DNA of 64,000 bases from Prevotella melaninogenica (GTDB lineage: Bacteria > Bacteroidota > Bacteroidia > Bacteroidales > Bacteroidaceae): contig NZ_CP072349.1 of the NCBI RefSeq assembly GCF_018127965.1, forward strand, positions 267,501 through 331,500. Direction: 5' to 3'. This document shows positions 27,267 through 37,272 of the stretch, one piece after another. The translations under genes and the position numbers were made by a program. The notes beneath the pieces are model-generated. The model was given only the letters and a program-made list of their open reading frames with translations. It ran no database searches and had not been told where the DNA came from. Each line of letters opens with the position of its first letter. Position 1 is the stretch's first letter.

Positions 27267-28199
27267 ATGCCGACAACTGATTCCATTGTTCGCCCTTCCC
27301 TACTGCTAAAGTCAACATTGGCAGCAGGGAAGAAGGCGAATGTCGATTCTGAGGGTAAGGCGGGTCAGAAAGCTGACTCGTCTATCTTGTTGCGCCCTAA
27401 AAAACAGAAGAAGTTTCAGCTGACGGACTTCAAATTTGCAGAAGAAGGCTACTTTAAAGGGAATAAGTTTTTCAAGTTAGAACGTGGAAACAATCATGCT
27501 GATGGTGTTTCGGGCGTCCTTGCTCCTTATGCAATAAGCAATGATAATGTAATCGCAGCAATGCTCTTAGGTTGTTTTGTGATGGCAATGGTGGCGTTTT
27601 CTCTATCGAGAAATTTCATAGAACGACAGATAAAGAGTTTCTTTCGTGTTAGTCGTAGTAAGGAGTCGGCTATTGAAACGAATGAAGAGATGCGCTTTCA
27701 GACTATCTTGATAGCACAAACCTCTTTGTTAGGAAGTATTCTCTATTATTTATTTGCGCGAGATTTAGGGGGCGGTAGGCTTTCAAATGATACACAACTT
27801 GGAGCGATAGGATGCTTTTTTGGCGTGTTTGTCGCTTATTTCCTATTCAAGTATCTGGTCTATGGATTCGTAAACTGGGTGTTCTTTGATAGGAAAAATA
27901 ATGGACAATGGAGGCGAACACAGGTGTTCCTTTCCTCTTTGGAAGGAGTCTTGTTGTTCCCGATAGTACTCTTGCTGGTTTACTTCTCTTTGTCACTCCA
28001 TGCAGCATTGATTTATACACTAATTGTTATGTTATGCGTCAAAATGCTTGCTTTTTATAAGAGTTACAGTATCTTTTTTAAGAGAATGGGTGCCAGTCTG
28101 CAAATAATTTTGTACTTTTGTGCGCTCGAATTGATGCCGTTGATGGTATTGTGGGGCGTTTTGTTCATTACAGATAACTATTTGATAATAAACTTTTAG
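27267..28199 (+). CDS. DUF4271 membrane protein
   Basis: 310 residues. A basic, disordered N-terminus (to about 75), then seven or so hydrophobic segments, starting with VIAAMLLGCFVMAMVAFSLS and including GAIGCFFGVFVAYFLFKYLV and VLLFPIVLLLVYFSLSLHAA. This is the DUF4271 family, which in Bacteroidetes almost always precedes hemD, as here (6-base gap). Function unknown. Confidence 0.85.
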   Translation: MPTTDSIVRPSLLLKSTLAAGKKANVDSEGKAGQKADSSILLRPKKQKKFQLTDFKFAEEGYFKGNKFFKLERGNNHADGVSGVLAPYAISNDNVIAAMLLGCFVMAMVAFSLSRNFIERQIKSFFRVSRSKESAIETNEEMRFQTILIAQTSLLGSILYYLFARDLGGGRLSNDTQLGAIGCFFGVFVAYFLFKYLVYGFVNWVFFDRKNNGQWRRTQVFLSSLEGVLLFPIVLLLVYFSLSLHAALIYTLIVMLCVKMLAFYKSYSIFFKRMGASLQIILYFCALELMPLMVLWGVLFITDNYLIINF

Positions 28200-28205
28200 G
28201 ACACG

Positions 28206-28961
28206 ATGATAAAAAAGATCTTGGTTTCACAGCCAAAGCCGTCAAGCGAAAAGTCGCCATATTACGACATAGCGGAAGACTTAGGAGTGGAACTGGTTTT
28301 CAGACCATTTTTTAAAGTGGAAGGACTCTCAGCGAAAGAGTTCCGTCAGCAGAAGATAAACCTGTTGGATTATACCGCTGTGGTATTTACTTCTCGTCAT
28401 GCTGTAGACAATTATTTTAATCTCGCTAAGGAAATGCGTGTCACTATCCCAGAGGATATGAAGTATTTCTGTGTGATTGAAACGATTGCTCTTTATATCC
28501 AGAAGTATGTTCAGTACCGCAAACGTAAGGTGTTCTTTGGTAATACGGGAAAGATTGATAGTCTTATTCCTACAATGACTAAGCATAAGACTGAGAAGTT
28601 CCTTGTTCCGCAGAGTTCTGTACATACGGAGGCTCTGAGCGAGTTGTTGGATGCAAATAAGCTCAAGCACAAGGAATGTGTGATGTATCGTACGGTGAGC
28701 AATGGCTTAACAGAGGAAGAAGTTAAGAACTTTGATTATGATATGCTTGTCTTCTTCAGCCCAACAGGAGTAAAGGCTCTGAAAGAGAATATCCCTAATT
28801 TCGAGCAGGGAGACATCAAGATAGCTGCCTTTGGTCCTGCTACAGCGAAGGAAGTAGAGGCACAGGGTCTGAGACTTGACCTTCAGGCACCTTCTAAGGA
28901 GTATCCTTCTATGACTGGTGCGTTGCGTACTTTCTTGGAGAAAGAGAAGAAAAATAAATAA
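28206..28961 (+). CDS. hemD: Uroporphyrinogen-III synthase
   Basis: 251 residues. Closes hydroxymethylbilane to uroporphyrinogen III for haem/sirohaem synthesis. The two Rossmann-like lobes are visible: N-terminal KILVSQPKPSSEKSPYYDIA with FTSRHAVDNYF, and C-terminal VFFSPTGVKALKENIPNFEQ with AAFGPATAKEVEAQGLRLDL. Divergent sequence is normal for this family. It lies between the DUF4271 gene and rnpA. Confidence 0.85.
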   Translation: MIKKILVSQPKPSSEKSPYYDIAEDLGVELVFRPFFKVEGLSAKEFRQQKINLLDYTAVVFTSRHAVDNYFNLAKEMRVTIPEDMKYFCVIETIALYIQKYVQYRKRKVFFGNTGKIDSLIPTMTKHKTEKFLVPQSSVHTEALSELLDANKLKHKECVMYRTVSNGLTEEEVKNFDYDMLVFFSPTGVKALKENIPNFEQGDIKIAAFGPATAKEVEAQGLRLDLQAPSKEYPSMTGALRTFLEKEKKNK

Positions 28962-29045
28962 TATAACGGCTTCTGCCTCATCTGAAAGGATGGGGAAGGA
29001 GCCGACATCAGTACCGGACATACGGTAAATAAAGGCTGATAAGGA

Positions 29046-29471
29046 ATGGAAAAGCATGAAGAAAGACTAAGAAAAGGAGAACGTCTATGTAGCAAGAAGT
29101 TCATAGATACGCTCTTTGGAACTGGTGGAAGTCATGCGATGACAGCATTCCCTTTGAAGGCTGTTTACAGACTAATTGACTGTAAGTCGGAGACTTCAGC
29201 ACCAGAAGAAACGGTCACGGAGTCGAATGTACAGATGTTAGTCAGTGTTCCGAAGAAACATTTCAAACGTGCCGTAAAGCGCAATAGGGTGAAACGGCAG
29301 GTACGTGAGGCTTATCGTAAGCACAAGCGTTTTGTCACGCTCCGTGTGAACGAGCAAACAGATAAGCAGTTGTTGATAGCTTTTATATGGCTTTCAAACG
29401 AATTGATAGATTCTGTTACAATTGAACAGCGGGTCTGTAACCTGCTTCAAAGAATAGGAGAACGGATATGA
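29046..29471 (+). CDS. rnpA: Ribonuclease P protein component
   Basis: 141 residues. The protein subunit of RNase P, which trims tRNA 5' ends. Characteristic N-terminal [20 protein letters not shown] and the RNR box [20 protein letters not shown]. It overlaps yidD by four bases (ATGA), so the two are translationally coupled. Confidence 0.93.
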   Translation: MEKHEERLRKGERLCSKKFIDTLFGTGGSHAMTAFPLKAVYRLIDCKSETSAPEETVTESNVQMLVSVPKKHFKRAVKRNRVKRQVREAYRKHKRFVTLRVNEQTDKQLLIAFIWLSNELIDSVTIEQRVCNLLQRIGERI

Positions 29472-29770
29472 TGGATGAGAAGGAGAGAAACGAGAGTACG
29501 CCACGTGAGCAGCAGTCTCATAATGTTTTTGCTAAGCTATGGCGTCTTTTTACACGTGTTTTATCATGGCTGTTGCTACTTCCGATACTCTTTTATCGCC
29601 AGTTCATATCTCCTTTTACGCCACCTTCTTGTCGCTTCACTCCTACTTGTTCGGAGTATGGTAGACAAGCTATCCTAAAGCATGGACCTTTTAAGGGTTT
29701 GGCACTCACAATTTGGCGTATATTAAGATGCAATCCGTGGGGTGGTAGTGGCTATGACCCAGTACCCTAA
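29468..29770 (+). CDS. yidD: Membrane protein insertion efficiency factor YidD
   Basis: 100 residues. Conserved block [20 protein letters not shown] with the paired cysteines, then [20 protein letters not shown] and [14 protein letters not shown] at the C-terminus. Helps insertion of membrane proteins; the rnpA-yidD pairing is widespread. The N-terminus has a Bacteroidetes extension ahead of the hydrophobic helix. Confidence 0.95.
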   Translation: MMDEKERNESTPREQQSHNVFAKLWRLFTRVLSWLLLLPILFYRQFISPFTPPSCRFTPTCSEYGRQAILKHGPFKGLALTIWRILRCNPWGGSGYDPVP

Positions 29771-29875
29771 CGATGCTCACAATAGAATATTAATACAGAG
29801 TTGAGGCTTATGAAGATAGGGCAGAACGCTTTTAAAGTCTTCTATCCCTTGACTCCTTAAAGTATAAAGATATAG

Positions 29876-31174
29876 ATGAAGAACTTTGTAGAAGAACTCC
29901 GTTGGCGTGGTATGCTGGCTCAAATGATGCCAGGTACTGAGGAAATGCTTCAGAAAGAAATGGTTTCAGTTTACTTGGGTACTGACCCAACAGCTGACTC
30001 ATTGCACATCGGACACCTTTGTGGTATCATGATGTTGCGCCATTTACAGCATTGTGGACACAAGCCTTACCTCCTCGTTGGTGGTGCTACGGGTATGATT
30101 GGTGACCCTTCTGGTAAGAGTCAGGAGCGTAACCTCCTTGATACAGAAACACTTTACCATAACCAAGAGGCTATCAAAAAGCAGGTAAGTAAGTTCCTTG
30201 ACTTCGATGGCAACGAGCCAAACAAGGCTGAGATGGTTAATAACTATGACTGGATGAAGGACTTCACCTTCCTTGACTTCGCTCGATTGGTTGGTAAGCA
30301 CATCACTGTCAACTACATGATGGCTAAGGATAGTGTGAAGAAGCGCTTGAGTGGCGAGAGTCGCGATGGACTTAGCTTTACTGAGTTCACCTATCAGCTT
30401 CTGCAGGGTTACGACTTCCTCTATCTCTATGAGAAGTTTGGTGTTAAGTTGCAGTTGGGTGGTAATGACCAGTGGGGTAATATGACTACTGGTACAGAGC
30501 TTATCCGTCGTACTTTAGGTAACGAAACTGAGACATATTGCCTTACTTGTCCACTGATAACAAAGGCGGATGGGAAGAAGTTTGGTAAGACTGAAAGCGG
30601 TAATATCTGGCTCGATCGCAACCGTACAACACCATATGCCTTCTATCAGTTCTGGTTGAATGTAAGTGATGATGACGCCGAGAAGTATATCAAGATCTTC
30701 ACTTCTTTGGAGAAGGATGTTATCGATAATCTCATTGAAGAGCATCGTCAAGACCCTAGTCGTCGTACGCTTCAGTACCGTCTTGCAGAAGAGGTCACCC
30801 GTATGGTACACTCTCAGGAAGACCTTGATATGGCGATAGCAGCCTCAAACATTCTCTTTGGTAAGAGCACAAAGGAGAACTTATTACAGTTAGACGAGCA
30901 GACCTTTACTGATGTCTTCAAGGATGTTCCACATTACGAGGTATCAAAGGATGTACTTGGTCAGCCTGCAGTTGATGTCTTCAATCAGGAAGGTATGCAG
31001 ATATTCCCAAGTAAGAGTGAGATGCGTAAGCTCGTTAAGGGCGGTGGCGTAGCACTCAACAAGGAAAAACTCGCAGCTTTTGACCAGCCTGTAACAGCCG
31101 AGGACCTTATTGATGGTAAGTATCTCCTCGTACAGAAGGGTAAGAAGAACTACTCTTTGATTATTGTAAAGTAA
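29876..31174 (+). CDS. tyrS: Tyrosyl-tRNA synthetase
   Basis: 432 residues, complete. Class I signature HIGH in [13 protein letters not shown] at 43-55; the KMSKS equivalent is KKFGKTESG near 235. The C-terminal S4 RNA-binding domain starts near [20 protein letters not shown]. Charges tRNA-Tyr. Followed by a clear terminator, so it closes the metK run. Confidence 0.96.
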   Translation: MKNFVEELRWRGMLAQMMPGTEEMLQKEMVSVYLGTDPTADSLHIGHLCGIMMLRHLQHCGHKPYLLVGGATGMIGDPSGKSQERNLLDTETLYHNQEAIKKQVSKFLDFDGNEPNKAEMVNNYDWMKDFTFLDFARLVGKHITVNYMMAKDSVKKRLSGESRDGLSFTEFTYQLLQGYDFLYLYEKFGVKLQLGGNDQWGNMTTGTELIRRTLGNETETYCLTCPLITKADGKKFGKTESGNIWLDRNRTTPYAFYQFWLNVSDDDAEKYIKIFTSLEKDVIDNLIEEHRQDPSRRTLQYRLAEEVTRMVHSQEDLDMAIAASNILFGKSTKENLLQLDEQTFTDVFKDVPHYEVSKDVLGQPAVDVFNQEGMQIFPSKSEMRKLVKGGGVALNKEKLAAFDQPVTAEDLIDGKYLLVQKGKKNYSLIIVK

Positions 31175-31203
31175 GTATCTACGAACTATAATACATAACT
31201 ATG

Positions 31204-31246
31204 AAAAGCCTTACTACGCCCATTGTGGCGTTGCAAGGCTTTTTAA
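31204..31246 (+). terminator. Terminator after tyrS
   Basis: AAAAGCCTT / AAGGCTTTTT with an inner TACGCC/GGCGTT pairing, 30 bases after the stop. Confidence 0.9.
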
Positions 31247-31300
31247 TTAACCACTCCCATAGCTCCTTTTAGGATATTCATGGGCATAAAAAGATTAATT

Positions 31301-32551
31301 ATGAAGAAAATCTTCCTTCTCTTACAACTGGCAATGCTTGTTGTTTTTGCCTCTTGTAGTAGTGAAGACCCAGACCCAATACCTCAACCAGGTGCCGAGG
31401 TAGAGAATACTATCTTTGTTTATATGCCATGGTCGGGTGTTAGTGATACCGATTCTGGGCTTTATAGCTACTTCCTCACCAATATACAAGACATAAAGAG
31501 TGCGATTGTTAACCAAGGTGGACTTGGCAACAAGAGACTTATGATATTTATCTCTACGAAGGTGAATAAGGGTGCTTTAATTAATGTTCAGTATAAGAAT
31601 GGAAGCTGTGTAGACGATACTGTTGCTATCTACAACAATAAATTAGCTGGCTTAAAGCTGAATTCTGCAGAGTGGATAACAACCCTGTTGAAGCGAGTTA
31701 AGCAAGAAGCACCAGCTAAGTATTACTCAATGATAGTCGGTTGTCATGGTATGGGATGGATACCTGCCAAGCCCAGTACACGCATTAATCGTTCTGTAGC
31801 CTCACCTTTCGGACTTAATAAAAATGCTGGTAAGGCTGGACCTCCAACGCGTTGGTTGGGTGGTGATGCTTATCAGACGAACATTTCTGAATTCGACAAG
31901 GGTATAGAAGACTCAGGTATTGGTAAGTTCCAATACATCCTCTTTGATGACTGTAATATGACAGGTATCGAAGTTGCCTACGAACTCCGTAATGCAACGC
32001 ACCATATCATTGGTAGTCCAACGGAGATTATGGCTTATGGTATGCCTTATAAACTGCTGTGGAATGAACTCTCAAAGGTGAATCCAGATTATCACAGTAT
32101 CTGTACTAACTTCATCAACTTCTATAGTAACTACAAGTATGGGAATATTCCTTATCCTTATGGGACGATTAGTGTAATCGATTGTTCGCAGGTTGAGGGT
32201 ATGATTGATATTATGAAGGAGATAAACGCATCAAGTTCTCTCTCAACAATCACGGAGAGTGACATTCAGAGTATGGATGGTTATATCCCTTCAATATTCT
32301 ATGATATGGGCGATTACGTGCGTAAACTTGCAAAGAACGAACCACTGTTATTGGCAAAGTTCAACCGTCAACTCGATCGCCTTGTACCTGAAAAAAGACA
32401 TACAGATGCGTATTATACATCACTTCGGACGGCTGGCTTTAATATAATACCCATCCAATCTTATTCCGGTATAACAATATCTGACCCATCAACCAACTTG
32501 AATGTGACAAGTTCTCTTAGTAGTAACCGTTATTATCAGGCTACACATTAA
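31301..32551 (+). CDS. Clostripain-family (C11) cysteine peptidase, lipoprotein
   Basis: 416 residues from the ATG at 31301, chosen over 31280 because it begins the lipoprotein signal MKKIFLLLQLAMLVVFASCS (Cys after FAS) followed by SSEDPDPIPQPG. The C11 catalytic dyad is visible: His in SMIVGCHGMGWIPA (about residue 150) and Cys in YILFDDCNMTGIEVAYELRN (about 219). Family members cleave after Arg or Lys. The acidic residues after the Cys suggest surface display. Single gene between two terminators. Confidence 0.85.
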   Translation: MKKIFLLLQLAMLVVFASCSSEDPDPIPQPGAEVENTIFVYMPWSGVSDTDSGLYSYFLTNIQDIKSAIVNQGGLGNKRLMIFISTKVNKGALINVQYKNGSCVDDTVAIYNNKLAGLKLNSAEWITTLLKRVKQEAPAKYYSMIVGCHGMGWIPAKPSTRINRSVASPFGLNKNAGKAGPPTRWLGGDAYQTNISEFDKGIEDSGIGKFQYILFDDCNMTGIEVAYELRNATHHIIGSPTEIMAYGMPYKLLWNELSKVNPDYHSICTNFINFYSNYKYGNIPYPYGTISVIDCSQVEGMIDIMKEINASSSLSTITESDIQSMDGYIPSIFYDMGDYVRKLAKNEPLLLAKFNRQLDRLVPEKRHTDAYYTSLRTAGFNIIPIQSYSGITISDPSTNLNVTSSLSSNRYYQATH

Positions 32552-32558
32552 AATAAAC

Positions 32559-32603
32559 ATAGCACCTATAGGAATAGTAAGTAGTTCCTATAGATGCTAT
32601 TTC
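32559..32603. terminator. Bidirectional terminator
   Basis: ATAGCACCTATAGGAA / TTCCTATAGATGCTAT, then TTCTTT on the plus strand. It separates the C11 peptidase gene from the convergent oxidase gene. Confidence 0.8.
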
Positions 32604-32604
32604 T

Positions 32605-33555
32605 TTAGATATAAAGCACAGACGCATCGAATGAACGAATATCTTTCACGCAGGTGTACATCATCAGCTCTGAAAGTTGTTCGTTCATTTTTTGCACCTT
32701 CACCTCAACTCCTTCTGCTCCTTGTTGTAACAATGGCTTGAGGATTCCTCTGCCCACAGCTACCGCATCAGCACCTAATGCAAGTGCTTTATAAGCATCG
32801 TAGCCTGTATCAATTCCACAGTCAACGAAGATCGCGATGCCACTTCCCTCTAATGCTGCCTTAATCTTAGGCAGAACCATCACGGGAGCAATACCGAAAG
32901 GAATACGTCCGTGGTGATGAGAGACTAAAATAGCAGCACAGCCTGCCTCCTTACACTTCAAGGCATCCTGCACAGAGAGTACGCCTTTAGCAACGAATGG
33001 TACGTTGCCTGCAGCCTTCACGTATTCTTTGAGGTCGGAAAGCGTGACAGGACCGAGAGGAATACCATCTACAACGTCATATCGTCCGTCTGTTCCTGGA
33101 ACATGATCGATGTCTACGCCAACAGCTATTGCACCATGTTTGATAGCAAACTGAATCTCATCTAAAATAATATTATGGTCAGCGAACGGCTTAATGATTC
33201 TCACTGTTCTTGCTCCTTCAGCTGCGATTTCAGCATATTCCTCGTTAGGTTCCATACCTACCCAGTTGACTGTATTCAGTTTTTTGGCAGCACGTGCATA
33301 CTCTAACATTGGTTTCTTGCCGTCTTTCAACACCTTATTCAGATGCGAAAAGGCAGGCATCATAATTGGTGAATCGAACTCTTCACCGAAGATAACTGTC
33401 TTCAATGTTGGCTCAACGGCATCAATAACACGCATCTCAACATGGATGGAATCCAAGTAGTTGCGGTTAAAAACATTTGCATCATCTGCTTTGCCACTTG
33501 TTACGGGTATCATTCCCGCTGGTCCTGGCCATGGACTCTTTACGTTATCGTTCAT
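32605..33555 (-). CDS. FMN-dependent alpha-hydroxy-acid oxidising enzyme family
   Basis: 316 residues, a TIM barrel with FMN-binding features: residues PIMMPAFSHLNK for the first strand region, VPFVAKGVLSVQDALKCKEA, the catalytic His in ILVSHHHGRIPFGIAP, and the phosphate site in IFVDCGIDTGYDAYKALALG-ADAVAVGRG. Related to lactate oxidase and glycolate oxidase; the natural substrate is unknown. It is followed upstream (on the minus strand) by the AEC carrier gene at 20 bases, so the two are probably co-transcribed, and the carrier may transport an organic acid that the enzyme acts on (inference). Confidence 0.82.
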   Translation of the reverse strand: MNDNVKSPWPGPAGMIPVTSGKADDANVFNRNYLDSIHVEMRVIDAVEPTLKTVIFGEEFDSPIMMPAFSHLNKVLKDGKKPMLEYARAAKKLNTVNWVGMEPNEEYAEIAAEGARTVRIIKPFADHNIILDEIQFAIKHGAIAVGVDIDHVPGTDGRYDVVDGIPLGPVTLSDLKEYVKAAGNVPFVAKGVLSVQDALKCKEAGCAAILVSHHHGRIPFGIAPVMVLPKIKAALEGSGIAIFVDCGIDTGYDAYKALALGADAVAVGRGILKPLLQQGAEGVEVKVQKMNEQLSELMMYTCVKDIRSFDASVLYI

Positions 33556-33575
33556 GTTTTCTTAACTCCTTTCTT

Positions 33576-34511
33576 TTATATCAATAATAAGGTGATCAAC
33601 GTATATACAATCATCGCCACAACAATGAAAATGGAGATAAAAGCCGACATAAAGCTTTCGTCGTCCTCATCTTTGCAAAGGCTTTCTATCTGTAGCGGTA
33701 CGGGAAAACCTGTTGGACAAGCAAAGTAAAGTAGTACGCCAACGAGGAATATCTTCACTGCCATCAATTCAGGGAACAAGAGGAAGAAGGCTCCTACGAT
33801 TGCTCCACACAATAGAAGGCGCACCACTGTCAATGCCAAAAGTGGCTTGAGCTGTGCTGCTCGCAGGTGGAAACCATAGCCGAGGGTGAAGAGGATGATG
33901 CTCGCAATAGGTGTCATTGCCATGTTCATCGTACCGTCATAGATTGTGTGAAATTCATTTTCCATCAGCCATTGGTACAAGCCCGACATATTAACGAGGA
34001 TACCCGCGATAACGGCTATGATGAATGGTGCTGTAATAATTCGTTTCGCCATAGGTAGGAAAGCCACATCCTTAGATGTCTGACGCGTGATGAGTGCTGG
34101 CACAAGTCCAAAGTTGATGAGGATACCAGCAACGTCAAAAGTGATGATGTTCACAGCGTGTTCTGCTCCTACCAATGCGATATAAAGGGGTAGGGCAACG
34201 CTGCCTCCCTCACATGTCATCAGTAGGAAAGGTGCCAATCGGGCATAACGACCACTGATGGGCTTTGCTATGCTCTTACCTATCAAGTAAACAAGTATCC
34301 AAGCGGCATCCAAAAAGAGAATCTCATAAATGAAATTCGTCGATAACTCTGCTTTTACAAGTACGTGAAAGACGAGTAGTGGGAAAAGAATATTAAATAC
34401 CAATGACTTTGCTCCTTCGTTCTGTCCCGCTGTTACCCAACCTCTTCTGTGGCTTACCCAACCGAGGAACATCATAAAGAAGACAGGAAAAAGAATCTCT
34501 ATAGCTTTCAT
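33576..34511 (-). CDS. AEC-family transporter (auxin efflux carrier type)
   Basis: 311 residues with about ten hydrophobic helices, from MKAIEILFPVFFMMFLGWVS to FISIFIVVAMIVYTLITLLL. The AEC family in bacteria includes malonate/malate carriers. Central helix break regions contain LITRQTSKDVAFLPMAKRII. It precedes the oxidase-family gene with a 20-base gap in the same direction. Confidence 0.83.
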   Translation of the reverse strand: MKAIEILFPVFFMMFLGWVSHRRGWVTAGQNEGAKSLVFNILFPLLVFHVLVKAELSTNFIYEILFLDAAWILVYLIGKSIAKPISGRYARLAPFLLMTCEGGSVALPLYIALVGAEHAVNIITFDVAGILINFGLVPALITRQTSKDVAFLPMAKRIITAPFIIAVIAGILVNMSGLYQWLMENEFHTIYDGTMNMAMTPIASIILFTLGYGFHLRAAQLKPLLALTVVRLLLCGAIVGAFFLLFPELMAVKIFLVGVLLYFACPTGFPVPLQIESLCKDEDDESFMSAFISIFIVVAMIVYTLITLLLI

Positions 34512-34607
34512 TTATTTGCTGAATTTATCTAATTTGTATTTGTTACAATGTACAAATATAGACAAAAAGCGTGATATTGACAAATGAATAGGGGAAATTA
34601 AATAAGA

Positions 34608-34675
34608 GAAGCCTCACCCCCAACCCCTCTCCGAAAGGAGAGGGGAGTGATTACTGAAAAGGGTAATCGTAATTC
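34608..34675 (-). repeat. C/G-rich intergenic hairpin repeat, copy 2
   Basis: CACCCCCAACCCCTCTCC then GGAGAGGGGAGTGATTAC; inner hairpin CCTCTCC-GAAA-GGAGAGG. Homologous in opposite orientation to 17976-18045. Confidence 0.65.
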
Positions 34676-34728
34676 GATTTAGGAGTTAGTTAGTTCTATA
34701 CTAACAATATATGGTAGGGGATTTTATT

Positions 34729-34782
34729 CTCCGCACCATTGGTGCTTAGCATCCGCACCATTGGTGCGGACCAACAGCACGA
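34729..34782 (+). repeat. 22-bp tandem array, CCGCAC...GTGCGG family, array 2
   Basis: CCGCAC at 34731 and 34753 and CAGCAC at 34775, exactly 22 bases apart; the second unit is the perfect palindrome TCCGCACCATTGGTGCGGA. Confidence 0.8.
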
Positions 34783-34832
34783 TGTGAAATAATAGCTTAG
34801 AATGATAATAAGAGGGTGTTATTGGAATACAA

Positions 34833-34863
34833 AACAGGCACAGCAGGAGGATGCTGTGCCTGT
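34833..34863 (-). terminator. Terminator of the GH27 gene
   Basis: A perfect 12-base stem ACAGGCACAGCA / TGCTGTGCCTGT; on the minus strand followed by TTTTGTATT. It lies 60 bases past the stop. Confidence 0.75.
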
Positions 34864-34921
34864 TGTAGGGGATAAAAAGATGTTATCTTTTAATGCTTTT
34901 CTTTATAAAATAATGTGCGAT

Positions 34922-36151
34922 TTAGCGTGTTGTAACCGTAAAGACCTTTGTTTCATGAGGTTGTAAGGTAGCTTGCCACGCCTTACGTTGACGGCTTGTC
35001 TTATGCTCCCATACGTCTCTGAAATTGTATTCCTTCGCATTACCGAGGATAGAAAGTGGCAAATGAACACGCTGAGGGGTATCAGAAGGATTCATGATGG
35101 CAATTGCCTGACGGTTTCCACTTAGGTTTCGGAGGTAGACATGACATGCACTGGGGAAGTCAACTCTATGGGCTGCCTCGCCAAGCGCATCTTGATTGAT
35201 AGCAATAATCTCCTTATTGAGGAGGATGCGACGTGTTTCAGCGTTCTCGTTTAAGATGTCGTGGCTTACTGCCAATGGTGAAGCGAACATGCACCACATA
35301 GACATCTGTGTCTGATATTCTGTATAAGTACAGCCTACACCACCTAAATCGCTTGATGGTCCACCCTTTCCGTCGAGTCCAATGACGAGCATATCCATGT
35401 CGAGCCAGTGACCCGGTCCTGCGTATTTATAAAGTGGTTCAGTAATGTTAATGATATCAATGATACCCATACCTCCCTGCTTCACGATGTCTTTCCACAT
35501 ATCACGTACGTCAAAGCTCACACGCCAGAGCGAACCGCCTGCCTGACGAGCCCACATCTCTGGATTCAACTGTCCCCATTCGCAGACACCCAAGGCTATC
35601 TTACGACCTGAATTCTGTAGCGCATCAGCCATTTTCTTATAGCGTTTGTGGGCAACAGCACTGTCAGAAGGTGCGTGGCAGTAGTCGTATTTTAGATAGT
35701 CTATTCCCCATTCAGCAAAGGTCTTGGCATCTTGTTCCTCAAAACCGTAGCTGGCAGTGTAGCCCGCACAAGTGAGTTGGGCAGCATCAGAGTAGATACC
35801 GAGTAGCAAACCCTTTGAGTGAACATAGTCTGCGAGTGCCTTCATTCCGCTTGGGAACTTCTTTGGGTCAGGTATGATGTTATTGCGTCGGTTGCGTCCT
35901 CCCTGCCATGCGTCATCGATGAAGATGTATTTATATCCAGCTTCAGCATAGCCATCAGTCGCCATCTTATCAGCAATTTGTCGGATAAGCTGTTCGTTGA
36001 TGTCCTCCTTATATTTGTTCCAGGTCATAAAACCCATTGGAGGTGTCAGTGCTAAAGAGTCACGATTGGTAGCAGTCGTGTACAATGCTGTTAGCAGAAA
36101 GGCTACAATAAACAAAAGTGATTTACGAAGTTTAGATAGTTGCTCAATCAT
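34922..36151 (-). CDS. Alpha-galactosidase, GH27, secreted
   Basis: 409 residues. Signal peptide about 1-27 (KSLLFIVAFLLTALYTTA). Start of the barrel LALTPPMGFMTWNKYKEDIN is the family's first strand; FIDDAWQGGRN follows. The nucleophile Asp is in GIDYLKYDYCHAPSD near residue 155, and the acid/base Asp near 210 in WRVSFDVRDMW (the family's usual S-D-D-I is changed to F-D-V-R-D here). Hydrolyses terminal alpha-galactosides, in the periplasm or on the cell surface. A C-terminal beta domain follows. Stands alone; no SusC/D pair nearby. Confidence 0.9.
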   Translation of the reverse strand: MIEQLSKLRKSLLFIVAFLLTALYTTATNRDSLALTPPMGFMTWNKYKEDINEQLIRQIADKMATDGYAEAGYKYIFIDDAWQGGRNRRNNIIPDPKKFPSGMKALADYVHSKGLLLGIYSDAAQLTCAGYTASYGFEEQDAKTFAEWGIDYLKYDYCHAPSDSAVAHKRYKKMADALQNSGRKIALGVCEWGQLNPEMWARQAGGSLWRVSFDVRDMWKDIVKQGGMGIIDIINITEPLYKYAGPGHWLDMDMLVIGLDGKGGPSSDLGGVGCTYTEYQTQMSMWCMFASPLAVSHDILNENAETRRILLNKEIIAINQDALGEAAHRVDFPSACHVYLRNLSGNRQAIAIMNPSDTPQRVHLPLSILGNAKEYNFRDVWEHKTSRQRKAWQATLQPHETKVFTVTTR

Positions 36152-36183
36152 TATAGTTATAATTTAGGAATTAGCTGATACTA

Positions 36184-36220
36184 AAAAATCCGCAGAATCA
36201 TAAAGAATCCACGGATTTTC
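36184..36220 (-). terminator. Terminator of tRNA-Gln
   Basis: On the minus strand AAAATCCG...CGGATTTTTTAG, a stem with a small loop and T-run just after the tRNA. Confidence 0.8.
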
Positions 36221-36224
36221 TGTG

Positions 36225-36295
36225 TTGTCCCAGGCGGATTCGAACCACCACTGACAGAACCAAAAACTGTAGTGCTACCATTACACCATAGGACA
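36225..36295 (-). tRNA. tRNA-Gln (UUG)
   Basis: 71 bases without an encoded CCA. Acceptor arms TGTCCTA / TGGGACA with discriminator A; D-arm ATGGTGTAATGGTAGCAC; anticodon loop TTTTGGT with TTG at positions 34-36; T-arm GGTGGTTCGAATCCGCC. The T54-loop TTCGAAT is standard. One base pair at the foot of the anticodon stem is a T-T mismatch. Confidence 0.92.
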
Positions 36296-36450
36296 ATCGT
36301 GAGTGCAAAGGTAATGTTTTTTAGTTTAATGCCCAAATTTTACTGTATAATTTTGCGCATCTATAGGTCTTGTGCAGTAAATATTTACTGATAATACCTG
36401 TTTTATTGTATATTTCTTGCACTCGGTTTGGTGTTGATAAGATAAAATAT

Positions 36451-36458
36451 TATCTTTG
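36451..36458 (+). promoter_or_regulatory. Promoter of the membrane regulator gene
   Basis: TATCTTTG with TTTG at 36427-36430, 20 bases before it. Confidence 0.65.
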
Positions 36459-36507
36459 CAACATACAATAACTCGAAACATTCTATCACTTTTTATGATA
36501 CAAGCCT

Positions 36508-37272
36508 ATGAAACCTATATCGTCAGTTATCATATTTTTGTTACTCGTTTGCTCGGCAGTATGGGCTGGTTTTGATAGCTATCACTGTGCTGAAACGGCT
36601 ATTGTACAGGATATGAATCAGGCTTTGTCGAAGACACTTGCAGGGAAACGTGAGGCGTGGATTACGCCCGATACCATACAAAGTTATCGACAACATTTAC
36701 AGATAGCTGACCTTAGACGTCGTTCGTTTGTGTCATATGCGTTGGGTGAAGATAGTCATTCGTTGTGCAGTAGGCAGATGAAGTGGCAGTCGGGTGGTCA
36801 TTCGCTTTTATTCCAAAGTTATGCTGATTGTTCCTTCGCTACGGTGTGGGGCTTGTCAGATCAGCGCTTGCCGTTTGCTTTTCTGTTGTTATCAATGGTT
36901 TGGTTGGCTGCATCTTTCATGTATTTTCGTCGTCATCGGGCAGGCAGGTTGGTATTGGGTAGGATGGTATATACTACTTCTGACCATAGTTTCCGTGACT
37001 GGCATGGAGAAAAGATAGCTTTTACTCCGATGCAACAGCAGCTGATGGAGCTGTTTATCAATGCAACTGATAGGAAACTATCGAAGGCAGTTATCTGTGA
37101 AACGCTTTGGCCTAAGAAACCCGATGCAAGCGAAACGCTCTATACACTTATCCGTCGTTTGAAGCCTATTGTCAGTGAGCGTTGCGGATTAAAGATTGTG
37201 GCTGACAGGGGTGATGGCTACCGATTGGCTTCTGATTCATCTTCAAAGAAAGAGTTGGATAGTCTTTCTTAA
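36508..37272 (+). CDS. Membrane one-component transcription regulator with winged helix
   Basis: 254 residues with two membrane helices (5-21 and 121-141) enclosing a periplasmic domain of about 100 residues with three Cys (27, 87, 108), and a cytoplasmic C-terminal OmpR/PhoB-type winged helix at ~150-245 (IAFTPMQQQLMELFINATDR, SETLYTLIRRLKPIVSERCG, RGDGYRLAS). It resembles ToxR/CadC turned round: the sensor first, then the DNA-binding part. It probably senses an envelope signal and acts directly on DNA. The TonB-receptor-like gene begins 200 bases downstream with its own promoter, and may be its target. Confidence 0.78.
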   Translation: MKPISSVIIFLLLVCSAVWAGFDSYHCAETAIVQDMNQALSKTLAGKREAWITPDTIQSYRQHLQIADLRRRSFVSYALGEDSHSLCSRQMKWQSGGHSLLFQSYADCSFATVWGLSDQRLPFAFLLLSMVWLAASFMYFRRHRAGRLVLGRMVYTTSDHSFRDWHGEKIAFTPMQQQLMELFINATDRKLSKAVICETLWPKKPDASETLYTLIRRLKPIVSERCGLKIVADRGDGYRLASDSSSKKELDSLS